Shown one piece after another: positions 14,835 through 22,928 of a stretch of DNA of 64,000 nt (the stretch's first letter is position 1; each line of letters starts with the position of its first letter). The notes beneath the pieces were generated by a model. It was given only the letters and a program-made list of their open reading frames with translations. It was not told the DNA's origin and did not search any database. This DNA is from Amarolinea sp964580725 (GTDB lineage: Bacteria > Chloroflexota > Anaerolineae > SSC4 > Amarolineaceae), in assembly GCA_964580725.1 (NCBI GenBank), contig CAZOLV010000003.1, forward strand, positions 1-64,000, read 5' to 3'. The position numbers and the translations under genes were made by a program.

Positions 14835-17081
14835 ATGATTCGCATTGAATTCATACTTCGTTGGCGCCTGGCCTGGATGGCGCTGGCGGTCTGGGTTGGA
14901 CTGCTGTTCGGGCCGGCGGCGCTCTCTGCGCAGCCAGGCGCAGTCGAAGCCGGGCCTGACGCACCCGCTTCCAGACCTTCCACCGTGTTCCTGCCGATGA
15001 TCGCCCGTCAGCGCCTGCCGCCCAGCGACGATTTGATCGAACAGGCGCGCCAACGCGGGGAGATCAATGAGGAGACCGCGTTGATCTACCGGGTGTTCGC
15101 CGTCTTTGGCGATACGCGCCTGCCCGCCCGCCTGCGCGGCGATGACAGCGACGTGATGGACTCCGACGCGGTGGCCGAGGCGACGCGGCGCTTCGAAACG
15201 CTGACGCAGGCCACGCGCCAAACGATCGTGCCATTCCTGGTTCCGCCGGTGTACGCCGGCAGTTGGTACGATCAGCGCATCCACGGCGGGGCAGCAGTCG
15301 CGCCGACCAGCCAGCCGGCCGACCTCATCAGCGATCGCTGCGTCGAGATCGCTCAAGGCGGGCTGATTCCCCTGGAAACCGATCATTTTGTGGTCTGGTT
15401 TCCGCCCAACGACAACGCCTATTGGCAACGCGCTCAGCAGATCAGCGCCAGCCTGGAGACGCGCATCCACCCTATTCTGACTGAACTGCTGCGCGTGCCG
15501 TTGAGCGACGCTGGCCTGGGCTGCAATCCGAGCGATGGTCGCCTGGATGTGTATATGGTTGATAACGCCATTCCCGATCATCAGACCGCCCTGGCGCTGG
15601 TCAGCACCTATCCCGGCACGGGCTGCAAAGCGGCGCCCACCTACATGCTGGTGATCAGACCAGGCTCGTCCGAGACGAGCACGGTTGCGCATGAACTGAT
15701 GCACATGATTCAATATGCCTACAACCCCGCGGCCGGCTGTTACGATTCGTGGTGGATGGAGGCAACGGCCAACTGGGCGATTGATTACGTCGAGCGCATG
15801 GACGGTCAGCCCGACGTACAGAACGAACACGGTTATGCCACATCGTACCTGGAATCGGCCTGGCGCTGGCTGGACGACACCACCGGCATCCGCGAGTACG
15901 GCGCCTACCTGTGGCCCTTTTACATGACCCAGTACACCGGCGCCTATCGCCCCCAACTGCTGGCGCAGATCTTTTCTGCCACGGAAAACGCCGCCAACGG
16001 CGACCTGTACCAGGTCATCAATGACCGCATCACGGGCGGGTGGGCGCAGCGCTGGCCAGAGTTTGCTCTGCTCAACCTGAACTTACCGCCTCACAACCGC
16101 TACGAGGCCTGGGACAACTTCCAGAAGCGCTGGCGGACGGACTGGCGTATGATGGTGTCACAGGTGGCGCTGGTGGGCGATCCCTATTGGGTCTACTATC
16201 CTGCTGGCAGTTCCGCCGGCGATCCGCTCACCGTGCCCGACCTGGGCATCTACTACGAGGAGGTCACGATCGCCGACGACGTGCGCCTGTGGGCGTTTGC
16301 CAATACCTTCAACAACATGCCCCACATGCGCGTGCAGGCGCTGCTCTACCGCGCCGGGCAGGGCTGGCAAGGGCCAGAGGACTGGTCGCAGCGCAAGTGG
16401 AGCCTGTTCTGCCAGGACAACCCGGCGGAGCGGGTGCTGAGCGTGCTCTTGATCATCAGCAACAGCAACTGGCAGCGGCGCACCGACCGCATTGCGCCCA
16501 ACGGCGACTTGCGTTTGGTGAGCAGCGATGTGCCCTGCGCCGGCTGGCAGGGAACCAGCAACTGGCAACTGGTGGGAAGCTCCTGGAATGCGCAGGGTCA
16601 AACTGACTATACCCTGGCCGGCCAGGCGACGCCGACCTTCACCCTGACGCGGCGCATCCTGAGCGGCGATCAGGTAGGATTCGAGTTCCAGCCGACTGCG
16701 GGCAACGCGACCTGGCTGACGACGTTTACCGCTGTGGATTTCCAAACCGGGCAAACGACCAGTTGCACGCGCACGGGCGGCGGCGCGCTGAGCGCCGGGC
16801 TGGGCAGCCTGCTCATCACCGAGGATTTGAGCGGCGAGACGATGCAGCGGCAGTTCTTTGCGGGGGGCCTCATCCCGGCGCCCGATCGCTGTGATGTCTT
16901 CACGACCTGGGCGCACATCCCCTGGCTGCAGACGGATCTACGCGACTCCGCCCCGCGCCCCTGGCCGGCTGCGGCGCCGCATGGCCGGCTGCAGGGCAGT
17001 GATAGCCTGACCGAAACCAGCGACGACTCGACCAGCACCACGACTTCGACCTGGAATCTGACGGGGATAGCGGCGCCATAG
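14835..17081 (+). CDS. Secreted HExxH zinc metallopeptidase
   Basis: A 748-residue exported protein with an N-terminal hydrophobic signal segment (AWMALAVWVGLLFGPAALSA). The zinc site is AHELMHMIQY near residue 286, with a downstream glutamate in SWWMEATANWA, the gluzincin pattern HExxH...E. Before it lies 'HFVVWFPP...RLDVYMVDN', typical of this group of extracellular peptidases. The C-terminal half is beta-rich without a recognised fold and has a Ser/Thr-rich end. It lies 151 bp after the serine protease, and AAGGAGC precedes the ATG. It likely degrades extracellular protein together with its neighbour. Confidence 0.85.
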   Translation: MIRIEFILRWRLAWMALAVWVGLLFGPAALSAQPGAVEAGPDAPASRPSTVFLPMIARQRLPPSDDLIEQARQRGEINEETALIYRVFAVFGDTRLPARLRGDDSDVMDSDAVAEATRRFETLTQATRQTIVPFLVPPVYAGSWYDQRIHGGAAVAPTSQPADLISDRCVEIAQGGLIPLETDHFVVWFPPNDNAYWQRAQQISASLETRIHPILTELLRVPLSDAGLGCNPSDGRLDVYMVDNAIPDHQTALALVSTYPGTGCKAAPTYMLVIRPGSSETSTVAHELMHMIQYAYNPAAGCYDSWWMEATANWAIDYVERMDGQPDVQNEHGYATSYLESAWRWLDDTTGIREYGAYLWPFYMTQYTGAYRPQLLAQIFSATENAANGDLYQVINDRITGGWAQRWPEFALLNLNLPPHNRYEAWDNFQKRWRTDWRMMVSQVALVGDPYWVYYPAGSSAGDPLTVPDLGIYYEEVTIADDVRLWAFANTFNNMPHMRVQALLYRAGQGWQGPEDWSQRKWSLFCQDNPAERVLSVLLIISNSNWQRRTDRIAPNGDLRLVSSDVPCAGWQGTSNWQLVGSSWNAQGQTDYTLAGQATPTFTLTRRILSGDQVGFEFQPTAGNATWLTTFTAVDFQTGQTTSCTRTGGGALSAGLGSLLITEDLSGETMQRQFFAGGLIPAPDRCDVFTTWAHIPWLQTDLRDSAPRPWPAAAPHGRLQGSDSLTETSDDSTSTTTSTWNLTGIAAP

Positions 17082-17233
17082 CCGGTCGCGCTCGCGCAAG
17101 CGCCGCAGGTTTTTTTGACAGGATGAACAGGATGTAACTCCTCGTCCCGTAGGGACGCCTGAATCCAGACCGGTCATTCATGGCCGGTCATCCTTAAAAT
17201 CAACCTGCGGCGCTCCAAATCCATTCGGCGGAC
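17082..17233. repeat. Intergenic stretch with short dispersed-repeat-like motifs
   Basis: No gene is visible. After the metallopeptidase stop, a T-run at 17110-17116 follows a GC-rich segment and may act as a weak terminator. Next come GGATGAACA-GGATG direct repeats, a perfect palindrome CGTCCC-GTA-GGGACG (17143-17157) and a CCGGTCAT direct repeat around 17169-17192. These motifs resemble small dispersed intergenic elements found in many environmental genomes; that comparison is from memory. Confidence 0.45.
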
Positions 17234-17443
17234 GACTACTTATTTAGTCTATACTAAACCTTTCAATCAGCCGAGGCAAAAGTTTTCANNNNNNNNNNNN
17301 NNNNNNNNNNNNNNNNNNNNNNNNNNNNNNNNNNNNNNNNNNNNNNNNNNNNNNNNNNNNNNNNNNNNNNNNNNNNNNNNNNNNNNNNGACTACTTATTT
17401 AGTCTATACTAAACCTTTCAATCAGCCGAGGCAAAAGTTTTCA
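17234..17443. other. 100-N scaffold gap flanked by exact 55-bp duplication
   Basis: Bases 17289-17388 are N. The 55 bases before the gap (17234-17288) and the 55 bases after it (17389-17443) are identical, starting GACTACTTATTTAGTC and ending AAAAGTTTTCA. Such an exact overlap suggests an assembler joint at k=55 rather than biology. The true number of 23-bp repeats here is unknown. Inside the copies is a perfect inverted repeat TTTAGT-N4-ACTAAA (right copy 17398-17413). Confidence 0.85.
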
Positions 17444-17572
17444 ATCAGCCGAGGCGAAACCTTTCAATCAGCCGAGGCAAAACCTTTCAATCAGCCGAGG
17501 CGAAACCTTTCAATCAGCCGAGGCAAAAGTTTTCATTTAGCCGAGGCAAAAGTTTTCATTTAGCCGAGAACG
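17415..17572 (+). repeat. 23-bp tandem repeat array (at least 7 copies)
   Basis: The core TCAATCAGCCGAGGC starts at 17418, 17441, 17464, 17487 and 17510, with variant cores TCATTTAGCCGAGGC at 17533 and TCATTTAGCCGAG at 17556. The spacing is exactly 23 each time. One more copy starts at 17263, left of the assembly gap. Units alternate between GCAAAAG/C and GCGAAAC joins. There is no dyad within the unit and no CRISPR-like spacing. The array ends directly in the promoter of the ATPase gene, so it may be an iteron-like protein-binding site. Confidence 0.85.
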
Positions 17573-17582
17573 GGGTTATAAT
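17553..17582 (+). promoter_or_regulatory. Promoter of the AAA/DUF4143 gene
   Basis: A perfect -10 box TATAAT lies at 17577-17582. A -35-like TTTTCA (17553-17558, 18-bp spacer) is provided by the last 23-bp repeat. Transcription would start near 17589, only about four bases before the ATG at 17593. No ribosome binding site is visible, so the mRNA may be leaderless. Confidence 0.55.
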
Positions 17583-17592
17583 CGGAACCACG

Positions 17593-18840
17593 ATGTCCGA
17601 ACAAACTCTATATCCTCGGTATGCCCGCGCACGTTTGGAAGAAGCCTTGACCGACACGCCGATGGTGTTGGTACATGGCCCGCGCCAGTGTGGCAAGACG
17701 ACGCTGGCCCGTCTCGTGGGCGACGCCGCCGGTTACGCCTACATCAGCTTCGACGATGACGTGCAACTGGCCGCGGCCCGCTACGACCCGGTTGGTTTTG
17801 TCGCTGATTTGCCAGCCAGGGTTGTGCTGGACGAGGTTCAGCGGGCGCCAGATCTGTTCCTGGCGCTCAAAGCGGCGATTGACCGCGACCGCACAGCGGG
17901 ACGCTTCATCCTCACCGGTTCAACCAACGTGTTGCTGGCGCCGGCGCTTGCCGACTCCCTGGCCGGTCGTATGGGAATCGTGCGGCTACACCCTTTGGCG
18001 CAGTGTGAGCTTGGCCGCACACAGCCGCGCTTCTACGAGCGGTTGTTTGGCGAGGGCTTTCCCAAGCGGGCATACGACCGCCTGGGGGCCGAGCTGATCG
18101 CGCGCGTCGTGGCTGGCGGCTATCCAGGCGCCCTGGTCCGCGCTGCCGAACGACGGCGTATGGCATGGTATCGGGATTACATCGAAACGCTCGTACAGCG
18201 GGATGTGCGCGATCTGGCCCGCATCAGTTCGTTGGGCGTGCTTCCCCGCCTGCTGCAACTGGCGGCCAGTCAGACCGCACGTCTGCTCAACGTGACCGAG
18301 ATGGCAGGCCCATTCCAGATGAGCCGCCCGACCATCCGGGACTACACGACTCTCTTGGAAAGAGTCTTCTTGCTGGACCAGCTACCTCCCTGGCACAGCA
18401 ATCGCTTGAGCCGTTTGGTCAAAGCTCCCAAGCTGCACATCGGCGATACGGGTGTTGCGGCAGGGCTGCTTGGACTCGATGGCGCGGCCCTGGCTCAAGA
18501 TCGCGCCCTGTTTGGTCAACTGCTGGAGACATTCGTCTTTCAGGAATTGCGCCGTCAGGCGAGCTGGCAGGAAGCGCCGCTGGCTTTCTACCACTTCCGT
18601 GATCGGGATGACGCCGAAGTGGACATTGTTCTGGAACGCAGTATCAACGCGGTGGTGGGGATCGAAGTGAAAGCAGCGGCCACGGTTGGCGAGGCCGATT
18701 TCCGAGGTTTGAGAAAACTGCAGATCGCCGCCGGCGACCGCTTCGTGGCCGGTGTCGTCCTCTATGACGGCCACAGCAGCGTTGGCTTCGGCCCCAGGCT
18801 GTTTGCTGCGCCCATCCGTGCGCTGTGGGATGCAGATTGA
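17593..18840 (+). CDS. AAA+ ATPase with DUF4143 domain
   Basis: A 415-residue protein of the common AAA_14/DUF4143 family. Walker A is GPRQCGKTT (about 29-37), Walker B RVVLDEVQ (about 76-83), and sensor 1 FILTGSTN follows. The C-terminal DUF4143 region ends with DAEVDIVLE...GIEVKAA, a PD-(D/E)xK-nuclease-like core. The cellular role of this family is not established; members are often horizontally mobile and may act in nucleic-acid or conflict-related processes. It stands alone between a repeat array and a terminator, which fits an independently acquired gene. Confidence 0.88.
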   Translation: MSEQTLYPRYARARLEEALTDTPMVLVHGPRQCGKTTLARLVGDAAGYAYISFDDDVQLAAARYDPVGFVADLPARVVLDEVQRAPDLFLALKAAIDRDRTAGRFILTGSTNVLLAPALADSLAGRMGIVRLHPLAQCELGRTQPRFYERLFGEGFPKRAYDRLGAELIARVVAGGYPGALVRAAERRRMAWYRDYIETLVQRDVRDLARISSLGVLPRLLQLAASQTARLLNVTEMAGPFQMSRPTIRDYTTLLERVFLLDQLPPWHSNRLSRLVKAPKLHIGDTGVAAGLLGLDGAALAQDRALFGQLLETFVFQELRRQASWQEAPLAFYHFRDRDDAEVDIVLERSINAVVGIEVKAAATVGEADFRGLRKLQIAAGDRFVAGVVLYDGHSSVGFGPRLFAAPIRALWDAD

Positions 18841-18880
18841 GGGCCGGAAGACAGTTCTGACTCAACCTGATGAAACCTGA

Positions 18881-18905
18881 CCGGCCACGCGGCCGGCAGT
18901 TTTTG
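18881..18905 (+). terminator. Rho-independent terminator after the ATPase gene
   Basis: The stem CCGGCC-ACGC-GGCCGG is followed closely by CAGTTTTTG, 40 bases after the ATPase stop codon. It separates that gene from the LacI-controlled operon. Confidence 0.6.
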
Positions 18906-18946
18906 CTGTGGGCGGGCGCAGAGTCAAAATTCGCATCAAAAACCTC

Positions 18947-18998
18947 TTGACATCCAAAACGTTTTGGTGTATGCTGTGATGTGTCCAAAACGTTTTGG
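18947..18998 (+). promoter_or_regulatory. Promoter with two LacI-type operators
   Basis: A consensus -35 TTGACA (18947-18952), a 17-bp spacer and -10 TATGCT (18970-18975) form a strong sigma-70 promoter. The perfect palindrome CCAAAACGTTTTGG fills the spacer at 18954-18967 and is repeated exactly at 18985-18998, just past the expected start site. The centres are 31 bp apart, three helical turns, so two dimers would lie on the same DNA face. The AACGTT core is typical of LacI-family operators. It very probably binds the regulator encoded immediately downstream. Confidence 0.85.
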
Positions 18999-19113
18999 GT
19001 GTCTTTTTGCTCTGAGGATATGGCCGCACGTGGTTCTACGTGCCTGCGGCAATGCCCTGCAGGGCACGACCGCAGCGGTGTACCCTTTCAACCGTCTCGC
19101 AGAAAGCCTGGCA

Positions 19114-20142
19114 ATGTCAGCTACACTCAAAGAAATCGCTCGTCGCACCGGCAAGTCCATCACCACGGTGTCGCGCGCGCTGGCCGATTATGACGATGTC
19201 AGCCCAGATACCAGGGCGCTGGTGCGCTGCGTGGCCGATGATCTGGGCTATACTCCCAACCTGCTGGCGCAGCGACTGCAAAAACGTCGCTCTGACACCA
19301 TCGGCCTGGTCCTGCCCACCTTTGGCCCGCGCTTTTCTGACCCCTTTTTCAGCGAGTTTCTGGCCGGCGTCGGCAATGCGGCTGCGGAGCGCGGCTATGA
19401 CCTGCTCGTCTCCACACAAGCGCCCGATGATCGTGAATTGCAGGTCTATCGCCAAAAGGTGCAAAGCCGGCGCGTGGACGGTTTCGTGATCGTGCGCACA
19501 CGGCGGCAGGATGCCCGCATAGACTACCTGCGTAACGTTGGGTTTCCCTTTGTAGCCTTTGGACGTTGCGAGGGCGAAATGGGCTTTCCATTTGTGGATG
19601 TGGATGGCTCGCGGGGAATGCGCCTGATTGCCGACCATCTGATCGGTCTTGGTCATCGCCGCATCGCCTGTCTGGCCCCTCCACCCGACCTCCTCTTCGC
19701 CGAACACCGCATGATCGGTCTACGCCAGGCCCTCGACGAGCACGGCCTTGAACTGGCCGATCACCAGGTGATTCTGGGCAATCTGACCCAGAAGAGCGGA
19801 TTCGAGGCGACCCGGTTGTTGCTGGAGGCTCCCCAAAGACCCACCGCCATCGCCGCGTGCAACGATCTCATGGCGCTGGGCGCTATGAGTGCAATACAGG
19901 AGCGCGGTTTGGTTGTTGGCCGCGATCTTGCGGTCACCGGGTTCGATGACATTCCGATGGTCGAGCATTCCCATCCGCCTCTGACGACCATTCATCAGCC
20001 CATCTATCAGATCGGAAAGATGGTGTGTGAGCAGCTAGTGCGCCTGATTCAGGGCGAAGAGCCCAACCCTCGCCAGGTGATCCTGGAACCAAAACTGGTG
20101 GTGCGCCAATCCTGTGGTAGCACGCCCCGACCGATCGCTTGA
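19114..20142 (+). CDS. LacI-family transcriptional repressor of the carbohydrate operon
   Basis: A 342-residue regulator. The N-terminal helix-turn-helix reads TLKEIARRTGKSITTVSRAL, followed by a hinge helix (PNLLAQRLQKRRS) and a periplasmic-binding-like sensor domain (TIGLVLPTFGPRF...SRRVDGFVIVRT...GFDDIPMVEHSHPPLTTI). The frame is open upstream to 18964, but the start at 19114 places the HTH at residues 5-24, as in all LacI proteins, and leaves the operators in the leader. A weak GAAAG precedes it. It probably represses its own operon until a sugar ligand binds. Confidence 0.93.
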   Translation: MSATLKEIARRTGKSITTVSRALADYDDVSPDTRALVRCVADDLGYTPNLLAQRLQKRRSDTIGLVLPTFGPRFSDPFFSEFLAGVGNAAAERGYDLLVSTQAPDDRELQVYRQKVQSRRVDGFVIVRTRRQDARIDYLRNVGFPFVAFGRCEGEMGFPFVDVDGSRGMRLIADHLIGLGHRRIACLAPPPDLLFAEHRMIGLRQALDEHGLELADHQVILGNLTQKSGFEATRLLLEAPQRPTAIAACNDLMALGAMSAIQERGLVVGRDLAVTGFDDIPMVEHSHPPLTTIHQPIYQIGKMVCEQLVRLIQGEEPNPRQVILEPKLVVRQSCGSTPRPIA

Positions 20143-20230
20143 GCGGGCCGACCGTGGTTCGAAGGAGGTGAAGCACTGCAACAGACGCATCGGTGATTCG
20201 TATCCAACCATCTCTACTCAGGAGGAAACT

Positions 20231-22867
20231 ATGAAAAGACGACCAACTTCACAGAAATTGGCCACTGCCCTGGCCATGCTCCTCGTGCTGGCGCTGATCG
20301 TGACAGCCTGCGGCACGGCACAGACTCCGACTCCCGCGCCGACCACGGCGCCGGCTACTCCAACCCCTGAACCCACCACGGCTGCCGAGGTCAAACCGAC
20401 CGAGGCGCCCAAAGTAGACCTGTCCAACCTTGTCTTTTTCTCGACCCAGTTTGCGCCCGTGGAGGAGCAAGAGAAGTTCCGCGCCATCCTCAAAGACGGC
20501 GGCTTCGACTTTACCAGCTCAGAGGAAGGCCCCCTGCTGGACATGGTGACTGCCGGCGCGCAGGCTGGCAAGGGTACGGTGGATCTGGTGGGTGCGCTGC
20601 ATGGCACCTTCCCGCCGCTGCAAAAGATCGACGCCATGGCCAACATGGCCGACCTGGCGGAAGACCTCGCCACGAGCCGCAATTTTGCGAACGCGTTCCT
20701 GTCCACCGGCCTGTTGGGCACTGAAGACTATCTCTACTATGTGCCGTGGATGCAGGCCACCTACATCATGGCCGCACACAAGGACGCGCTGCAATATCTG
20801 CCGTCCGGCGCCGATCTGGATAACATGACCTGGCAACAGTTCGGCGACTGGTGCAAGGCCATCTACGAGAAGACCGGCAAGGCGATGTGCGGTCTGCCGC
20901 GCGCCGGCCTGTTCCACCGCTTCCTGCAGGGCTACATGTGGCCCTCCTTCACCGGCGGCATGGTCAGCAACTTCCAGAGCAACGAGGCCGCGGACATGCT
21001 GCGGTGGATGCGTGACGACCTGTGGCCCTACGTGCATCCGCAGTCCATCAACTACAGCTTCATGCAAGAGCCGCTGCTGGCCGGCGAGGTGTGGGTCGCC
21101 TTCGATCACACGGCCCGCCTGCTGAACGCATTCAACGAGAAGCCCAATGACTTCGTAGCCTTCCCCGCGCCGGCCGGCCCGGCGGGACGCGGCTTCATGC
21201 CTGTCATCGTGGGCCTGGGTATCCCCAAGACCGCACCCAACCCCGACGCAGCTATGCAGGCCATCAACTACCTGACCACTCCAGCGGTGCAGAGTCGCGT
21301 CCTCAAGACGATGGGCTTCTTCCCGGTGGTGGGCGGTGTTGATACAACCGATCTGCCGCCCGGCACCGCGATTGAGCTGGCAGCGGTTGCCAAGCAGGCG
21401 AATGCGACCAACGCGCGGCCCGCCCTGCTGCCGGTAGGCCTGGGCGCGCGCGGCGGCGAGATCAACCAGATCTTCAACAACGCCTTCGACCGCGTGGTAC
21501 TCAACGGCGAGCAGATTCCCACCGTGTTGACGCAGGAGGCCGCCAATCTGCAAAAGCTGATGAGCGAGACCGGCGCGGCCTGCTGGGCGCCTGACAAGCC
21601 GTCGAACGGCCCATGCCCGGTGCAGCCGCCGGCCTCGGCCCTCGTCGCCGAACCGGTCAAGGTCACTTTCTTCTCCACCCAGTTCGTGCCGGTGGAGGAG
21701 CAGGAGAAGTTCCGCGCCATCCTGGTCAAGGCTGGCTTCGACGTCACCGGCTCTGAGGAAGGCCCGCTACTCGACATGGTGACCGCAGAGGCGCAGGCCG
21801 GCAAGGGTACCGTGGATGTCATCGGCGCGCTGCACGGCACCTTCCCACCGCTGCAGAAAGCCAATGCCCTGACCAACGTAGCGGACCTGGCCGAAGACCT
21901 CTCCGCCAACCGCTCCTTCGCCCCAGCCTTCCTGGGAACGGGCCTGCTGGGCAGCGAGGACTACCTGTACTACGTGCCCTGGATGCAGGCCACCTACATC
22001 ATGGCCGCGCATAAGGACGCACTGCAGTATCTGCCAGCCGGCGCCAACATCGACGCGCTGACCTGGCAGCAACTCGGCGCCTGGTGCAAGGCGATCTACG
22101 ACGGCACGGGCAAGGCGATGTGTGGCCTGCCGCACGCCGGCCTGTTCCACCGCTTCCTGGAGGGCTACATGTGGCCCTCGTTCACCGGCGGCATGGTCAC
22201 ACAGTTCCAAAGCAAGGCGGCCGAGGAGATGCTCACCTGGCTGAAGGACGACCTGTGGCCCTACGTCAACCCACAATCCATCAACTACAGCTTCATGCAG
22301 GAGCCGCTGCTGGCGGGCGAAGTGTGGGTTGCCTTCGATCACACAGCTCGCCTGCTCAACGCGTTCAACGAGAAGCCCGATGACTTCGTGGCCTTCCCGG
22401 CGCCGTCAGGCCCCAAGGGCCTGGGCTTCATGCCTGTCGTCGTCGGCCTGGGCATCCCCAAGACCGCGCCGAACCCGCAAAATGCGACCGCCCTGATTGA
22501 CTACCTGACCCGTCCCGGTGTGCAGGCGCAGGTCCTGCGCGATCTGGGCTTCTTCCCGGTGGTCGGCGGGGTCAAAACATCTCAACTGCCGAAGGGTGTC
22601 GCCATCGAGCTTGGCGCGGTGACGATGCAGGCCAATGCCGCGAACGCCCTGCCTGCGCTGCTGCCGGTTGGCCTGGGCGCCCGCGGCGGCGAGATCAACC
22701 AGATCTTCCGCAACGTCTTCGACCGTGTGGTGATCAACGGTGAAGCCGCCGCGAAGGTGCTGGCCGAAGAGGCCGCGAACCTGCAGAAGCTAATGAGCGA
22801 GACCGGCGCCGCCTGCTGGGCGCCCGATCCGCCATCAACTGGCCCCTGTCAGGTAGCGCCTCGCTAA
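20231..22867 (+). CDS. Tandem-duplicated sugar-binding lipoprotein of an ABC transporter
   Basis: An 878-residue lipoprotein, twice the usual length. A signal sequence ends in a lipobox LIVTAC near residue 26, followed by a Thr/Pro/Ala linker. Two near-identical solute-binding domains (family 1, MalE/UgpB type) begin with FFSTQFxPVEEQEKFRAIL near residues 67 and 478. Each ends with GAACWAPDxPSxGPC. Both copies share long identical stretches such as GEVWVAFDHTARLLNAFNEKP, so the duplication is recent or kept uniform. Only the first copy has a signal sequence. GGAGG precedes the ATG. It delivers substrate to the two permeases downstream. Confidence 0.92.
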   Translation: MKRRPTSQKLATALAMLLVLALIVTACGTAQTPTPAPTTAPATPTPEPTTAAEVKPTEAPKVDLSNLVFFSTQFAPVEEQEKFRAILKDGGFDFTSSEEGPLLDMVTAGAQAGKGTVDLVGALHGTFPPLQKIDAMANMADLAEDLATSRNFANAFLSTGLLGTEDYLYYVPWMQATYIMAAHKDALQYLPSGADLDNMTWQQFGDWCKAIYEKTGKAMCGLPRAGLFHRFLQGYMWPSFTGGMVSNFQSNEAADMLRWMRDDLWPYVHPQSINYSFMQEPLLAGEVWVAFDHTARLLNAFNEKPNDFVAFPAPAGPAGRGFMPVIVGLGIPKTAPNPDAAMQAINYLTTPAVQSRVLKTMGFFPVVGGVDTTDLPPGTAIELAAVAKQANATNARPALLPVGLGARGGEINQIFNNAFDRVVLNGEQIPTVLTQEAANLQKLMSETGAACWAPDKPSNGPCPVQPPASALVAEPVKVTFFSTQFVPVEEQEKFRAILVKAGFDVTGSEEGPLLDMVTAEAQAGKGTVDVIGALHGTFPPLQKANALTNVADLAEDLSANRSFAPAFLGTGLLGSEDYLYYVPWMQATYIMAAHKDALQYLPAGANIDALTWQQLGAWCKAIYDGTGKAMCGLPHAGLFHRFLEGYMWPSFTGGMVTQFQSKAAEEMLTWLKDDLWPYVNPQSINYSFMQEPLLAGEVWVAFDHTARLLNAFNEKPDDFVAFPAPSGPKGLGFMPVVVGLGIPKTAPNPQNATALIDYLTRPGVQAQVLRDLGFFPVVGGVKTSQLPKGVAIELGAVTMQANAANALPALLPVGLGARGGEINQIFRNVFDRVVINGEAAAKVLAEEAANLQKLMSETGAACWAPDPPSTGPCQVAPR

Positions 22868-22877
22868 CCTTTGTGCT

Positions 22878-22914
22878 TTGACTCTCGGCGGATCACTGAC
22901 CCGCCGAGAGTCAA
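22878..22914 (+). terminator. Intercistronic stem-loop after the binding-protein gene
   Basis: A perfect 14-bp stem TTGACTCTCGGCGG / CCGCCGAGAGTCAA encloses a 9-base loop, 10 bases after the stop and 14 bases before the next start codon. There is no T-run, so it is more likely a processing/stability element that raises binding-protein levels over permease levels, as in malE-malF, than a full terminator. Confidence 0.6.
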
Positions 22915-22928
22915 TCAGGAGCAGGCCC

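Noticed and set aside
17415..17572. Possible CRISPR array
   Set aside because: The 23-bp units are directly adjacent with no unique spacers, so it is a plain tandem repeat.
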